A program made the position numbers and the translations under genes. From Glaciihabitans sp. dw_435 (GTDB taxonomy: Bacteria; Actinomycetota; Actinomycetes; Actinomycetales; Microbacteriaceae), in contig NZ_JAAVUZ010000003.1 in assembly GCF_018449675.1 (NCBI RefSeq), positions 248,001-312,000 of the forward strand: a stretch of 64,000 bases of DNA, read 5' to 3'. The notes under the pieces were generated by a model. It made no database searches. It saw nothing but the letters and a program-made list of their open reading frames with translations, and had not been told where the DNA came from. This document shows positions 8,616 through 17,864 of the stretch, piece after piece; positions within the stretch are counted from its first letter, which is position 1; each line of letters starts with the position of its first letter.

Positions 8616-9712
8616 AGATCCTCTTCGATTGCCGCTACATCAAATACCCGCGCCACGACGGCATCAGCCGCTTCTCTGCTGGCCTCGTCACCGCGCTCGG
8701 GCGGCTGCACCCGGTCACCATGGTCATCAGCGACGAGCGCCAGCTGAGCATGCTCCCGGACCTGCCCTGGGTGCTTGGCCCGTCGCCGACGGCCATCACC
8801 GAGCCCGCGGCATCCCTCTATTTCAACAAGTTTGAGCCCGATGTTGTCTACACGCCCATGCAGACCATGGGCCCGTGGGGCCGTCGCTTCCGGCTCGTGA
8901 CCACGGTGCACGACCTCATTTACTACAGCAACCGCACTCCGCCGCGGAATCTCATCTGGCCGGTGCGGGTCGTCTGGCGTCTCTACCACCTGTCGTGGGC
9001 GCCCCAGCGTGCGCTGCTGCGCAAGGCGGACGCGCACGTGTCGGTCTCCGAGACGACCAAGCAACTCATGCTGAGCAAAGACCTCACCCCGCACCCCATC
9101 GTTGTGGTGCCCAACGCCGTCGAAGATCCCCTGGTGCAGCGCGACAGCGTTCCGACCGGACGGGACCTGCTCTACATGGGCTCGTTCATGCCGTACAAGA
9201 ATGTCGAGCTGCTGGCGACCGCCATGCACCTGTTGCCCGGGTACCACCTGCACCTGCTCAGCCGCGCCTCCGCGGAAGACAAGCGGCGCCTGGAGCGTCT
9301 CGCACCCGTCGGATCGATGACCTTCCACGACGGCGCGAGCGACGAGGAGTATGGCCGCCTCCTGTCAGAGGCGTTCGCCGTCGTCACGGCGTCACGCAAC
9401 GAGGGCTTTGGCCTGCCGTTGCTCGAGTCGATGGTGACGGGCACACCCGTGGTTGCCAGTGACATTCCCGTGTTCCGCGAGATCGCGGGGGAGTCCGCCC
9501 TCTTCTTCGACGTCGACGACCCGCAGGACTTCGCGAACACCGTGCGCCGCCTCGAAGACGGGGACGAGTGGATGACCCGCTCCGCCGAATCCCGGGAGCG
9601 CACCGAAACCTACCGCTGGAACAATTCGGCGGCGATCCTGCTCGACCTGCTCACGCGTGACTTCGAGGAGTCGACGGCGAAGAACCGGACGGAACCCACA
9701 TCACGCCCCTAG
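8612..9712 (+). CDS. Glycosyltransferase family 4-type
   Basis: A 366-residue GT-B transferase beginning MKILFDCRYIKYPRHDGISR, with VVPNAVED, a GSFMPYKNVELL donor loop and the C-terminal E-x7-E signature in RNEGFGLPLLESM. The acceptor cannot be predicted. Start is a GTG embedded in the stop of the hydrolase gene. The motif set resembles GT4 mannosyl- or galactosyltransferases working on cell-surface glycans. It faces the histidine phosphatase gene with only 27 bases between the two stop codons. Confidence 0.85.
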   Translation: MKILFDCRYIKYPRHDGISRFSAGLVTALGRLHPVTMVISDERQLSMLPDLPWVLGPSPTAITEPAASLYFNKFEPDVVYTPMQTMGPWGRRFRLVTTVHDLIYYSNRTPPRNLIWPVRVVWRLYHLSWAPQRALLRKADAHVSVSETTKQLMLSKDLTPHPIVVVPNAVEDPLVQRDSVPTGRDLLYMGSFMPYKNVELLATAMHLLPGYHLHLLSRASAEDKRRLERLAPVGSMTFHDGASDEEYGRLLSEAFAVVTASRNEGFGLPLLESMVTGTPVVASDIPVFREIAGESALFFDVDDPQDFANTVRRLEDGDEWMTRSAESRERTETYRWNNSAAILLDLLTRDFEESTAKNRTEPTSRP

Positions 9713-9739
9713 GTCGACCGAGTGTGACCCGTCCGGCGC

Positions 9740-10375
9740 TCAGCTGTGGACGGCGTCGCGACCCTCGAGGGCGTTCTGCTCATCGATGCTGCCGGTCGCG
9801 CAGTCGAGGGACAAGACGTCGATGGGGTCGTTGAAGACCAGCAGCTCGAGCGTCCCGTCCGAGTGCAGGATGCTGTGAATGGAACCGTTGCTGATCGGAC
9901 CGTGCTCCATGCCCGGGTCGACCTCGTTGAGCACGGAGCGAATGACGCCGCCGTGGCTGACAACGATGATGTCCCCACCGGGGTGTGCCTCGGCGAGGTC
10001 GATGAGGGCGGGTATGACGCGATCGGTGACCTGCTCGCGGGTTTCGCGGCCGGGAACCGGATCGTCACCGGGGAACCGGCGGTCGACCTCTTCCCAGTCG
10101 AGCCCCTCGGCCTCGCCGTAGGCGCGCTCCATCAGCGCGTCCCGGGTTGCAGGTGCCGGCAGTCCGACCTCGCGGGCGATTATGCTCGCCGTCTCGAACG
10201 CGCGCGACAGCGGGCTGGAGTAAATCGCATCCCATTCCCGCCGGGCGAGGAGCCTTCCGGTGACGGCCGCCTGCTCCCGCCCGGTGTCGTTGAGGGGGAT
10301 GTCGGTGCTGCCCTGGATGCGGCGCTGCGCGTTCCACGCGGTCTCGCCATGGCGAACCAGATAGATGCGGGTCAT
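9740..10375 (-). CDS. Histidine phosphatase family protein (phosphoglycerate-mutase fold)
   Basis: A 211-residue member of the phosphoglycerate mutase-like family. The phosphohistidine motif is LVRHGETAWN at the N-terminus, followed by IQGSTDIPLNDTG, and the second active-site histidine is in VVSHGGVIRS. Such small proteins are usually broad phosphatases (for example of phosphosugars) rather than glycolytic mutases. Start ATG 10375 is supported by GAAGGAG six bases upstream. It lies downstream of the sirtuin gene in the same direction (38 bases apart), so the two may be cotranscribed. Confidence 0.85.
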   Translation of the reverse strand: MTRIYLVRHGETAWNAQRRIQGSTDIPLNDTGREQAAVTGRLLARREWDAIYSSPLSRAFETASIIAREVGLPAPATRDALMERAYGEAEGLDWEEVDRRFPGDDPVPGRETREQVTDRVIPALIDLAEAHPGGDIIVVSHGGVIRSVLNEVDPGMEHGPISNGSIHSILHSDGTLELLVFNDPIDVLSLDCATGSIDEQNALEGRDAVHS

Positions 10376-10413
10376 GGCGCGCTCCTTCGTCGGGCGGACG
10401 CCGAACCGCACAG

Positions 10414-11283
10414 CTAGGTAAGCAGCTCCCGCAGCGCGGAGAGTGTCTCGGACGTTCCGGCCTCAATCTTAACCGCAGCGCGACCGTCCCCCTTGGTCAC
10501 CCCACGGTTGATAATCACCACCGGCAGCTTGCGACGCATCGCCTGGTCGAGAAGGCGAATGCCGGAATTGACGACGAGGGATGACCCGGCGATCAGCAGC
10601 GCGTCGGCGCCCTGCACCAGCGCGCTCGCCTCGGAGAACTTCACCTTGGGAATGAACTCACCAAAGAACACGATGTCGGGCTTGAGCGCTCCGCCGCACA
10701 CCGTGCACTCGGGAAGGACGAAGTCGGAGACGTTCGTGATGACGACGTCGCCATCGGGTCCCAGCTCCTGGGAATCGGGGTCGGTGAGCCACGGGTTGGC
10801 CGCGGCGATGCGGTCGGAGATGTCGGTGCGGGCGTAGAGCTGGCCACAGGTCAGGCAGCGCACACGGTCCATGGTGCCGTGCAGGTCGACGACGCGCTGG
10901 GATCCGGCGCGCAGGTGCAGACCGTCCACGTTCTGGGTGATGATGCCGTTGACGGCCCCGGCGAGTTCCAGATCCACGAGGGCACGGTGACCGGCGTTGG
11001 GTCGCGCCGCGTCAAACCGGCTCCAGCCGAGCTGGCTCCCCGCCCAGTACCGCTTGCGGTACTCGAGGTCCGACAGGAACATCTGGAAGGTCATGGGAGT
11101 TCGAACCGGGGCGCCGGCGCCGCGGTAGTCGGGGATTCCCGAGTCGGTACTGACCCCGGCCCCGGTGAGAACTGCGACGCGGCGACCACGAAGGGCGGCG
11201 ACTGCGGCTTCCAGTTGCTGCTCGACGGCGGGCTCGAGCGGAGCGGTGAGCATTCCCGTGGGGGATGCGGCTGGCAGGGTCAT
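10414..11283 (-). CDS. Sir2-family NAD-dependent protein deacylase
   Basis: A sirtuin of 289 residues. It shows the NAD-binding [15 protein letters not shown], the TQNVDGLH motif, the catalytic histidine in DLHGTM and a four-cysteine zinc site (CLTC … CTVC). The start at ATG 11283 has an AGGAGG site four bases upstream. Bacterial sirtuins remove acetyl or other acyl groups from lysines, for example on acetyl-CoA synthetase; no partner acetyltransferase or acs gene is nearby. Slightly longer than the minimal CobB because of an N-terminal extension of about 25 residues. Confidence 0.92.
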   Translation of the reverse strand: MTLPAASPTGMLTAPLEPAVEQQLEAAVAALRGRRVAVLTGAGVSTDSGIPDYRGAGAPVRTPMTFQMFLSDLEYRKRYWAGSQLGWSRFDAARPNAGHRALVDLELAGAVNGIITQNVDGLHLRAGSQRVVDLHGTMDRVRCLTCGQLYARTDISDRIAAANPWLTDPDSQELGPDGDVVITNVSDFVLPECTVCGGALKPDIVFFGEFIPKVKFSEASALVQGADALLIAGSSLVVNSGIRLLDQAMRRKLPVVIINRGVTKGDGRAAVKIEAGTSETLSALRELLT

Positions 11284-11405
11284 CCGGCCTCCTAAAATGT
11301 TGGTGGCGCTTCCGCAATCTTAAACACCGCAGTTTTCCGATATGTTTCCGATTGCTGGCAGTTACGCCACCAGCGCATTCGCGCTCCCGGAAGTCTGGAT
11401 CTGTC

Positions 11406-12236
11406 ATGCACCTCGTCCCCATCGATTCTCTCGAGGCCGGGGGACTGGCGGACTACGCGAAGCTGACGGATGTCTCGCTGCGCAGGGTGTCAGAACCCGA
11501 GGGCGGCCTCTACATCGCGGAGTCGGCAAAGGTGATCGAGCGCGCCCTCGCCGCGGGCCACCGGCCGCGTTCCATCCTGCTGCAGGAGAAGTGGCTGCCG
11601 GAGATCGAGCCCCTCGTCGCCGCCTACGACGGCCCCATCTACGTGGGCGACTCGGCGCTGCTCGAAAAGCTCACCGGATTCCAGATGCACCGCGGTGCTC
11701 TTGCCTCCATGCAGAGGCCACCGCTTCCGTCCGTCGCGGACACGGTCGCCGGGGCCCGGCGCATCGTCATTCTCGAGGACATCGTCGACCACACCAATGT
11801 GGGAGCGATCTTTCGCTCCGTCGCGGGGCTCGGCGCCGATGCAGTGCTGATCACGCCGCGCTGCGCGGATCCCCTCTACCGCCGCAGCGTGCGCGTGAGC
11901 ATGGGCACCGTGCTGCAGGTGCCGTGGACCCGGCTTCCCGAGTGGCCCGAGGGAGCAACGGTGTTGAAGGACCTCGGCTTCCACATCGCCGCACTCGCCC
12001 TCAGCGATACGGCCGTCGACCTCGACACCTTTGCCGCGGCGGCGCCCGAGAAGGTGGCCCTGTTGCTCGGCACGGAAGGTGACGGCCTCAGTCGTGAAGC
12101 TCTGGGCGTCGCCGACACGATCGTGACGATCCCGATGCTGCACGGCGTCGATTCCCTCAACGTCGCCTCGGCCAGCGCCGTCGGGCTGTATGCGCTCGGT
12201 CCATCGCGGCCGTGGTCTGCCACTCCATCCGCCTAG
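11406..12236 (+). CDS. SpoU/TrmH-family RNA 2'-O-methyltransferase
   Basis: A 276-residue SPOUT methyltransferase. An N-terminal substrate-binding domain (YAKLTDV…GGLYIAESAKVIERAL) is followed by the knotted catalytic domain with motif I DHTNVGAIFRS, motif II LLLGTEGDGLS and motif III IPMLHGVDSLNVASA. It methylates a ribose in rRNA or tRNA; the target position is not predictable. Start ATG 11406 follows a divergent gap with the sirtuin gene, and only this start gives the normal N-terminus (MHLVPIDSL). Confidence 0.9.
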   Translation: MHLVPIDSLEAGGLADYAKLTDVSLRRVSEPEGGLYIAESAKVIERALAAGHRPRSILLQEKWLPEIEPLVAAYDGPIYVGDSALLEKLTGFQMHRGALASMQRPPLPSVADTVAGARRIVILEDIVDHTNVGAIFRSVAGLGADAVLITPRCADPLYRRSVRVSMGTVLQVPWTRLPEWPEGATVLKDLGFHIAALALSDTAVDLDTFAAAAPEKVALLLGTEGDGLSREALGVADTIVTIPMLHGVDSLNVASASAVGLYALGPSRPWSATPSA

Positions 12237-12355
12237 CATTCACCTGTGGATTCGCGCTGAGTTCACCCACCCGCGTTTAGGATGAGCACGAAGCCCTCGT
12301 ATTGGGGGCACGCGAACGGTGTGTGGGATTCGGGCACACCTTTTCAGGGGGAATC

Positions 12356-13939
12356 ATGAACACACCATCATCCACGCGCGGCAATCGCGCACGACGGGCC
12401 GCGGCCTCGTTCATCCTGGGCACCGTTGCCCTGGCTGGCTGCATCGTCGTTCCGGCCGTATCGGCCACCGCAGAGACCGCAACGGCGCCGGAGACAGCAG
12501 CCCTCACCGGGGCCGTGTCGACTGCACCTGCGGCAACACCAGCCGCCGCGGCATCCATCACCTTCACCCGCACCTGGCAAAAGGTGCTCTCCAACTCCAA
12601 CAAGCCCGTCTGGTTCGGCTCTCCCGGTGTCGGCGTCCTCGACAACAAGGGCGTCTCCGTCATCGTCGGCGACAAGGGCGGCACGATCTGGGCGCTGCAC
12701 GCCACTGACGGCTCCGTCGTTCCCGGCTGGCCCTACCAGGCGAAGGTCCCCGTGCAGTCCACGCCCTCCGTGCTCGGTGTCGGGTCGACAGCCCGGGTGT
12801 TCGTGGGCGTCGGCGAGTCATCCGCTCCCACCAAGGGTGGCTACCTCGCCCTGTCGGCGACCGGCCACAAGATCTGGCTGAAGACCCCGTACCTGTACCC
12901 GAGCGGCACCGGCGAGAAGCGCGGCGTCATGTCCTCGCTCTCCATCGGTAACCTGCAGACCGGCAGCGATGTCGTCGGCGGCTCCATGGGACAGATGCAG
13001 CTCGCCATTAACGCCAAGACCGGCAGCACTCTCAAGGGCTTCCCGTGGCTGCAGGCCGACACCAACTTCTCCACCCCTGCCGTCGCGCGCATCTCCGGCG
13101 GCACCGGTCGCGACTTCATCATCGAGGGTGGCGACTCCACCGCTGGTGTGGCAGCGGGAGGCTACCGCTACAAGAACGGTGGCCACATTCGCATCCTGCG
13201 GGCAACGGGTAACGCGGGCACCGGTGTGAAGAACGGTGGCCTCGTCTGCCAGTACAACACCAACCAGGTCGTGCAGTCGTCGCCGGCCGTCGGGCGCTTC
13301 CTCGCCAAGAACACGTTGGGCGTCGTCAGCGGAACGGGCACCTACTACAAGGGCGCCGCGGACAGCAACAAGATCATTGCGATCAACACCGCATGCAAGA
13401 AGGTGTGGGCCGTGAAGATCGATGGCAGTTCGAAGCCCAGCCCGGCTCTCGCAGACGCCGACGGCAACGGCAAGCTCGAAGCCGTCACCATCTCGGCCAA
13501 GGGCACCGTGTACGCCCTGGATGGCGCAACGGGCAAGGCAATCTGGAAGCGTTCACTCGGATACGCGACCGACGGCGGAATCACCACCTTCGCTGCCCCG
13601 AACGCCAAGTTCCAGTACATCCTCGCTCCCACGAGCCATGGCCTGTTCATCCTGGACGGTCGCAACGGCCGCGTTGTCACGCAGCTCGCTCCCACGATCC
13701 GCATGCGCAGTTCCGCAACGGTGACGGCTGACCCGAGCGGCCAGATCGGCATCACGATCGCCGGACAGATCGAAGGACAGCGCCCGCTCATCAATGGTCA
13801 CCAGGTGACCCGCGGCTACGTCGCGCACTTCGTTGTCGGCGGCGCCAGCGTCAAGACGAAGGTCACCACCGTGCAGACCAAGGGAGCGTGGCCCATGTTC
13901 CACCACGATCCCAAGCTCACGGGATTCGCCAACCAGTAA
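12356..13939 (+). CDS. Secreted beta-propeller (PQQ/FG-GAP-like) protein
   Basis: A 527-residue exported protein. The first about 45 residues form a signal peptide: positively charged RGNRARR, a hydrophobic core and an LAGC sequence that fits a lipobox (Cys28), although cleavage after the following VSATA is also possible. The rest is made of repeats such as DADGNGKLEAVTISAKGTVY and ALDGATGKAIWKRSL, as in PQQ-type or FG-GAP/VCBS propellers. No catalytic residues are recognisable. It may bind a cell-wall or sugar ligand. The start ATG 12356 has AGGGGGA upstream, and the gene ends at its own hairpin terminator. Confidence 0.75.
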   Translation: MNTPSSTRGNRARRAAASFILGTVALAGCIVVPAVSATAETATAPETAALTGAVSTAPAATPAAAASITFTRTWQKVLSNSNKPVWFGSPGVGVLDNKGVSVIVGDKGGTIWALHATDGSVVPGWPYQAKVPVQSTPSVLGVGSTARVFVGVGESSAPTKGGYLALSATGHKIWLKTPYLYPSGTGEKRGVMSSLSIGNLQTGSDVVGGSMGQMQLAINAKTGSTLKGFPWLQADTNFSTPAVARISGGTGRDFIIEGGDSTAGVAAGGYRYKNGGHIRILRATGNAGTGVKNGGLVCQYNTNQVVQSSPAVGRFLAKNTLGVVSGTGTYYKGAADSNKIIAINTACKKVWAVKIDGSSKPSPALADADGNGKLEAVTISAKGTVYALDGATGKAIWKRSLGYATDGGITTFAAPNAKFQYILAPTSHGLFILDGRNGRVVTQLAPTIRMRSSATVTADPSGQIGITIAGQIEGQRPLINGHQVTRGYVAHFVVGGASVKTKVTTVQTKGAWPMFHHDPKLTGFANQ

Positions 13940-13953
13940 CACCCGAACGATCG

Positions 13954-13992
13954 GCTGAAGGGCGTGCGCGGTGCGCGCGCCCTTCAGCTTTT
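13954..13992 (+). terminator. Intrinsic terminator after beta-propeller gene
   Basis: Arms 13954-13964 (GCTGAAGGGCG) and 13978-13988 are perfect complements, with a nested GC-rich inner loop and a run TTTT directly after. It separates the secreted propeller gene from the carboxypeptidase gene. Confidence 0.85.
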
Positions 13993-14020
13993 AATTCATC
14001 GCCGTGACTACTATGACCGA

Positions 14021-15247
14021 GTGCCTCTAACCCGTCAGCAGATCTACCGCCGTCGGCGGATAACCGTATTCAGCTCGGTTGCAGCACTTCTCGTTGTTGC
14101 TTTTTACCTTCCGATGACGCTGCTGGCTCCGCTGGGCGCTGCCGCATCGACGACCGTTCCCTACACGGCTCCCGCGCAGACCGCCGCAGCCGTCACGGTG
14201 CCGGCCTATGGAACCAGCGGCATCGGTGCCGTGGGAACGAGCGGGCTCCTCGCCAAGGGCGGGACCGACAAGGCATTGCCCATCGCCTCCATCAGCAAGA
14301 TCATCACGACACTGATCGTGCTGGAGAAGCACCCCATCGCCGCGGGAACCGAGGGCGCAACGCTCACGTTCACCCAGGCAGACATCGCCGTGTACAACGA
14401 CTACGTGGCCAACAACGGCCTCGTGCTACCCGTCTACGTGGGGCTCAAGGTCAGTCAGCTCGACGTGATTGAGCTCATGCTCGTGGCATCCGGCAACAAC
14501 TATGCCCACTCGCTCGTCGACTGGGCCTTCGGGTCCGAAGAGGCCTACGCCGGGACCACCCGCGCCTGGCTCGACGAGCACGGCATGACGTCCACGAGCA
14601 TTTCCGATGCCACCGGGATGAACCCGAAAAACGTCAGTACCCCCGGTGACCTCGTCACCCTCGGCAAACTCGCCCTGAAGGACCCCACCATCGCCAAGAT
14701 CATCGCGATGAAGACGGTCACCGTGCCCAACGTCGGCACGTACACCAACACCAACTCGCTACTGGGTGTCGACGGCATTGACGGCATCAAGACCGGCACC
14801 CTCGACTCGGCAGGCTCCAACCTTCTGTTTTCGTCCGACATCACCGTGGGAGGCACCCCGATTACCCTCGTGGGCGTTGTGCTCGGAGCCGCGAACCACG
14901 GCGTCGTCGACGCGAGCGTGAAGGCTCTCGTCGAGAGTGCGAAGGCGGGATTCAGACAGGTGACCCTCGCCAAGGCGGGGGACAGCTTCGGTTCCTACAC
15001 GACGGACTGGGGCGAAAAGGCACAGGCAGTCGCCCAGAAGGATGCCACGGCCGTTGTCTGGTCGACCACTCCCGTCACCGCGAAGGTGGCCACACAGCAG
15101 GTAACGACGGCCGCCGACGGCACCTCCGTCGGCACCGTGACCTTCACGGTCGGCGCACAAACGATTGCTGTTCCCCTGATTCTCAAGGGAACGCTGGAAG
15201 ACCCGGGCGCCTGGTGGCGACTCACCAATCCCGGAGATCTGTTCTAA
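14021..15247 (+). CDS. D-alanyl-D-alanine carboxypeptidase (S11, PBP5/6-like)
   Basis: Trims the terminal D-Ala of peptidoglycan stem peptides outside the membrane. The 408-residue protein starts at GTG 14021 with a basic N-terminus (RQQIYRRRR) and one membrane/signal segment (about residues 15-40). The three penicillin-binding motifs are present: SISK (catalytic Ser/Lys) in IASISKIITT, SGN in VASGNNYAHS and KTG in DGIKTGTLDS. A C-terminal domain of about 110 residues follows. Acts in cell-wall maturation; the adjacent secreted propeller is transcribed separately because of the hairpin between them. Confidence 0.92.
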   Translation: MPLTRQQIYRRRRITVFSSVAALLVVAFYLPMTLLAPLGAAASTTVPYTAPAQTAAAVTVPAYGTSGIGAVGTSGLLAKGGTDKALPIASISKIITTLIVLEKHPIAAGTEGATLTFTQADIAVYNDYVANNGLVLPVYVGLKVSQLDVIELMLVASGNNYAHSLVDWAFGSEEAYAGTTRAWLDEHGMTSTSISDATGMNPKNVSTPGDLVTLGKLALKDPTIAKIIAMKTVTVPNVGTYTNTNSLLGVDGIDGIKTGTLDSAGSNLLFSSDITVGGTPITLVGVVLGAANHGVVDASVKALVESAKAGFRQVTLAKAGDSFGSYTTDWGEKAQAVAQKDATAVVWSTTPVTAKVATQQVTTAADGTSVGTVTFTVGAQTIAVPLILKGTLEDPGAWWRLTNPGDLF

Positions 15248-15329
15248 CCACGGTTTCCCAGTAATCGCCCCTATGCTCGCAATATCTGCACGGAGCAATT
15301 GCTCGTTTCACGGCTGAGAAGTCAACCCA

Positions 15330-16442
15330 ATGGTCAGGGGTATCGTGACGATTCCAGCCGCGTCGGCTTCTACGCCACGCATTATCAAGACGGGCCCGCG
15401 TGGTATCGCAAACCCGGTCTCCGAATTCTCGGCTCTGCTGAGCACCGTCCGCGACGCGGGCCTGCTGCATCGCACCCGAACGTTCTACATCATCAACTTC
15501 GCCATCATCAGCGCCCTCATGGGCGCGGCCTGGGTCGGCTTCGCCCTCCTCGGCGACAGCTGGTACCAGCTCATCATCGCCGGTGTCATGGGGCTGTTGT
15601 TCACCCAGTACGCCTTCACCGCGCACGAGGCTGCACACCGCCAGGTCTTTGAGTCTGGCAAGGCCAACGACTTTGCCGGTCGCATCGTGGCTGACCTTCT
15701 CGTCGGCATCAGCTACTCCTGGTGGATGACCAAGCACACGCGTCATCATGCCAACCCGAACACGGTCGGCAAGGACCCGGACATCGAGCCGGACTTCATC
15801 GTCTTCCAGGAGCAGCACGCACGCGCTCTTGGCGGCATCTCGGCATTCCTTGCGCGTCGCCAGGGCTGGTTGTTCTTCCCCGCGCTGACGGCCGAAGGCC
15901 TCAACCTCCACGCGCAGGCGTTCAAGACGGTCTTCAGCAAGGGCAAGGTCGACAAGCGCGGCACCGAGATCACGCTCCTCCTGGTGCGCAACATCGGGTT
16001 CCTCGCCGTTGTCTTCACCTTCCTTCCCCTGGGAATGGCATTCGCATTCGTCGGCGTGCAGCTCGCCGTCTTCGGCGTGTACATGGGAGCGTCGTTCGCC
16101 CCGAACCACAAGGGCATGCCGCAGATCCCCAAGGACAGCAAGGTCGACTTCCTGCGTCGGCAGGTGCTCACCAGCCGCAACATTCGCGGAGGCTTCGGCA
16201 TGAACGTGTTCATGGGCGGACTCAACTACCAGATCGAGCACCACCTGTTCCCGAGCATGCCCCGCCCGCACCTCAAGCGCGCCGGCGAGATTGTGCGGGA
16301 ATACTGCGAAGCCAAGGGGATTCTCTACACACAGGCATCCGTCCTCGAGTCGTATGGAATCGTCATCGCCTACCTGAACCGCGTTGGCCTGACCGCCCGC
16401 GATCCGTTCGACTGCCCGGCAGCCGCGCGATACGGACGCTAA
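15330..16442 (+). CDS. Fatty-acid desaturase (membrane di-iron)
   Basis: A 370-residue membrane desaturase with all three histidine boxes: HEAAH, HTRHH and QIEHHLFPS. It has hydrophobic segments at about residues 50-95 and 225-255. The arrangement fits acyl-lipid delta-9/delta-6-type desaturases that introduce cis double bonds into membrane lipids, often as a cold response. The exact position specificity is not readable. The start may be ATG 15330 or the GTG at 15345 (which has AGGGG four bases before it). It ends at a very strong terminator. Confidence 0.9.
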   Translation: MVRGIVTIPAASASTPRIIKTGPRGIANPVSEFSALLSTVRDAGLLHRTRTFYIINFAIISALMGAAWVGFALLGDSWYQLIIAGVMGLLFTQYAFTAHEAAHRQVFESGKANDFAGRIVADLLVGISYSWWMTKHTRHHANPNTVGKDPDIEPDFIVFQEQHARALGGISAFLARRQGWLFFPALTAEGLNLHAQAFKTVFSKGKVDKRGTEITLLLVRNIGFLAVVFTFLPLGMAFAFVGVQLAVFGVYMGASFAPNHKGMPQIPKDSKVDFLRRQVLTSRNIRGGFGMNVFMGGLNYQIEHHLFPSMPRPHLKRAGEIVREYCEAKGILYTQASVLESYGIVIAYLNRVGLTARDPFDCPAAARYGR

Positions 16443-16460
16443 CGACACACAGTCAACAGA

Positions 16461-16490
16461 AATGGCCCGGACTCAGTCCGGGCCATTTTT
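16461..16490. terminator. Intrinsic terminator, 13-bp palindrome plus T-run
   Basis: Bases 16461-16487 form a perfect inverted repeat (AATGGCCCGGACT, centre C, then its complement) followed by TTTT. It lies between the convergent desaturase and SGNH hydrolase genes. Confidence 0.9.
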
Positions 16491-16518
16491 CTGTGTCGGC
16501 TGGGCCGGCAGCGGTCAG

Positions 16519-17286
16519 TTACTCGGGAAAACCGGGACGCTTCGCCGTGACATTGTCTCCGGAGGACTGATGCCGGATGCGGCGGAGCACCCACGGCACC
16601 AGGTGCTCCCGCGCCCACCCCATGTCCTCGACGCGGGCGTGACGCCAGGACGTCTTCGGCAACGGTTCGGGCGCGTACGCCTCGAGGTCGTTCTCCACGT
16701 TCAGCGCCGCGAGCACCATGCGGGCGATGGTGTGGTGCCCGACAGCCGAGAAGTGCAGCCGGTCGGGTGCCCACATCCGAGGGTCCCGCAGCTCCCGCAG
16801 CGCCCACATGTCCGCAACGATGGCGTCGTTGCGCAGCGCGATTGCGCGGACATTCTCGTTGAAGATCGCCACCTTGCCGCGCGATCGGTTGAGCACCGGA
16901 GTCATCCCGATGTCCGGGCCGGTGAAGATGACAACGGTGGCGCCGTCCGACCTGAGCCGAACGATCGCCGATTCCAGGCGGGAGGCAATCTCATCGGGAT
17001 CGGTGCCGGGGCGGATGATGTCGTTGCCGCCGCCGGAAATGGTGATCAGGTCGGGGTGCAGCGCGAGGGCGGCGTCCACCTGCTCGTCCATGATCTGCTG
17101 CAACAGCCTGCCCCGCACGGCGAGGTTGGCGTAGGCGAAATCGGGGGAGCTCTCGGTGAGTACCTCTGCGACCCGGTCGGCCCATCCACGGAACCCGCCC
17201 GGGCTTTCGGGCTCTGGGTCACCGATCCCCTCGGTGAAGGAGTCTCCGAGGGCGACATATCTGGACCAGGGGTGTTGCACTGTCAT
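16519..17286 (-). CDS. SGNH/GDSL-type esterase/hydrolase
   Basis: A 255-residue SGNH hydrolase. Block I is ALGDSFTEGIGD (catalytic Ser), the oxyanion Gly is in NLAVRGRLL, block III is SGGGNDI and the catalytic Asp/His are in APDRLHFSAVGH. There is no signal peptide, so it acts in the cytoplasm. Such proteins hydrolyse small acyl esters; the substrate is unknown. The intact catalytic set contrasts with the related-fold protein at 50.8 kb, which has lost its serine. Confidence 0.88.
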   Translation of the reverse strand: MTVQHPWSRYVALGDSFTEGIGDPEPESPGGFRGWADRVAEVLTESSPDFAYANLAVRGRLLQQIMDEQVDAALALHPDLITISGGGNDIIRPGTDPDEIASRLESAIVRLRSDGATVVIFTGPDIGMTPVLNRSRGKVAIFNENVRAIALRNDAIVADMWALRELRDPRMWAPDRLHFSAVGHHTIARMVLAALNVENDLEAYAPEPLPKTSWRHARVEDMGWAREHLVPWVLRRIRHQSSGDNVTAKRPGFPE

Positions 17287-17494
17287 GTTCCTTAGTCTGC
17301 ACGAACCGGAAGAAGGGGCACCGGTTACCGCATCAAAACTACTCGCTATTACCTGCGTTGCATAGCAAGGCTATGTTTTGGCTACTACCAACGCGACGGG
17401 GCACCCGTCAACCCTCGCTGTCGAAAACACCACGATGGTTAACTATGGGGTGTATCCGAGACCCGGGTACGAACACAACCCTCGGGAGTTTTGC

Positions 17495-17761
17495 ATGACT
17501 ATCATCGGCTGGATCATCCTCGGTCTGCTGGCCGGAGCGATCGCAAAGGCGATCCTGCCAGGACGGCAGGGTGGCGGATGGATCATCACTCTGATTCTCG
17601 GAGTCGTTGGAGCCCTCCTCGGCGGATTCCTCGGCGGTGCCCTGTTCAACGTCAACCTCGGCGGATTCTTCGACCTTCGCACGTGGCTCCTCGCCATCGG
17701 TGGAGCGATCATCGTGTTGCTCATCTACGGACTCGTCACGCGCGGCAGCCGCCGCGCGTAG
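17495..17761 (+). CDS. GlsB/YeaQ/YmgE-family small membrane protein
   Basis: An 88-residue protein with three hydrophobic segments (about residues 2-20, 28-50 and 60-80) and the glycine-rich pattern IIGWIILGLLAGAIAKAILP that marks the transglycosylase-associated (GlsB/YmgE) family. These are stress-induced membrane proteins of unknown mechanism. ATG 17495 has GGGAG seven to ten bases upstream. In-frame codons further upstream read as non-coding. A GC-rich hairpin follows the gene. Confidence 0.85.
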   Translation: MTIIGWIILGLLAGAIAKAILPGRQGGGWIITLILGVVGALLGGFLGGALFNVNLGGFFDLRTWLLAIGGAIIVLLIYGLVTRGSRRA

Positions 17762-17771
17762 TCGGTACGCG

Positions 17772-17807
17772 GAAGGGGGCGGCGCGCGAGAGCGCACCGC
17801 CCCCTTC
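17772..17807 (+). terminator. Hairpin terminator after GlsB-family gene
   Basis: Arms GAAGGGGGCGG (17772-17782) and its exact complement (17797-17807) around a 14-base loop. The T-tract is weak (GTCATTCTC), so it may be a factor-assisted stop or a 3'-end stabiliser. Confidence 0.65.
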
Positions 17808-17864
17808 GTCATTCTCATCACGATCCTTCCGACCAATGTCAGCGGGCGATGACAGACTGAGAGC

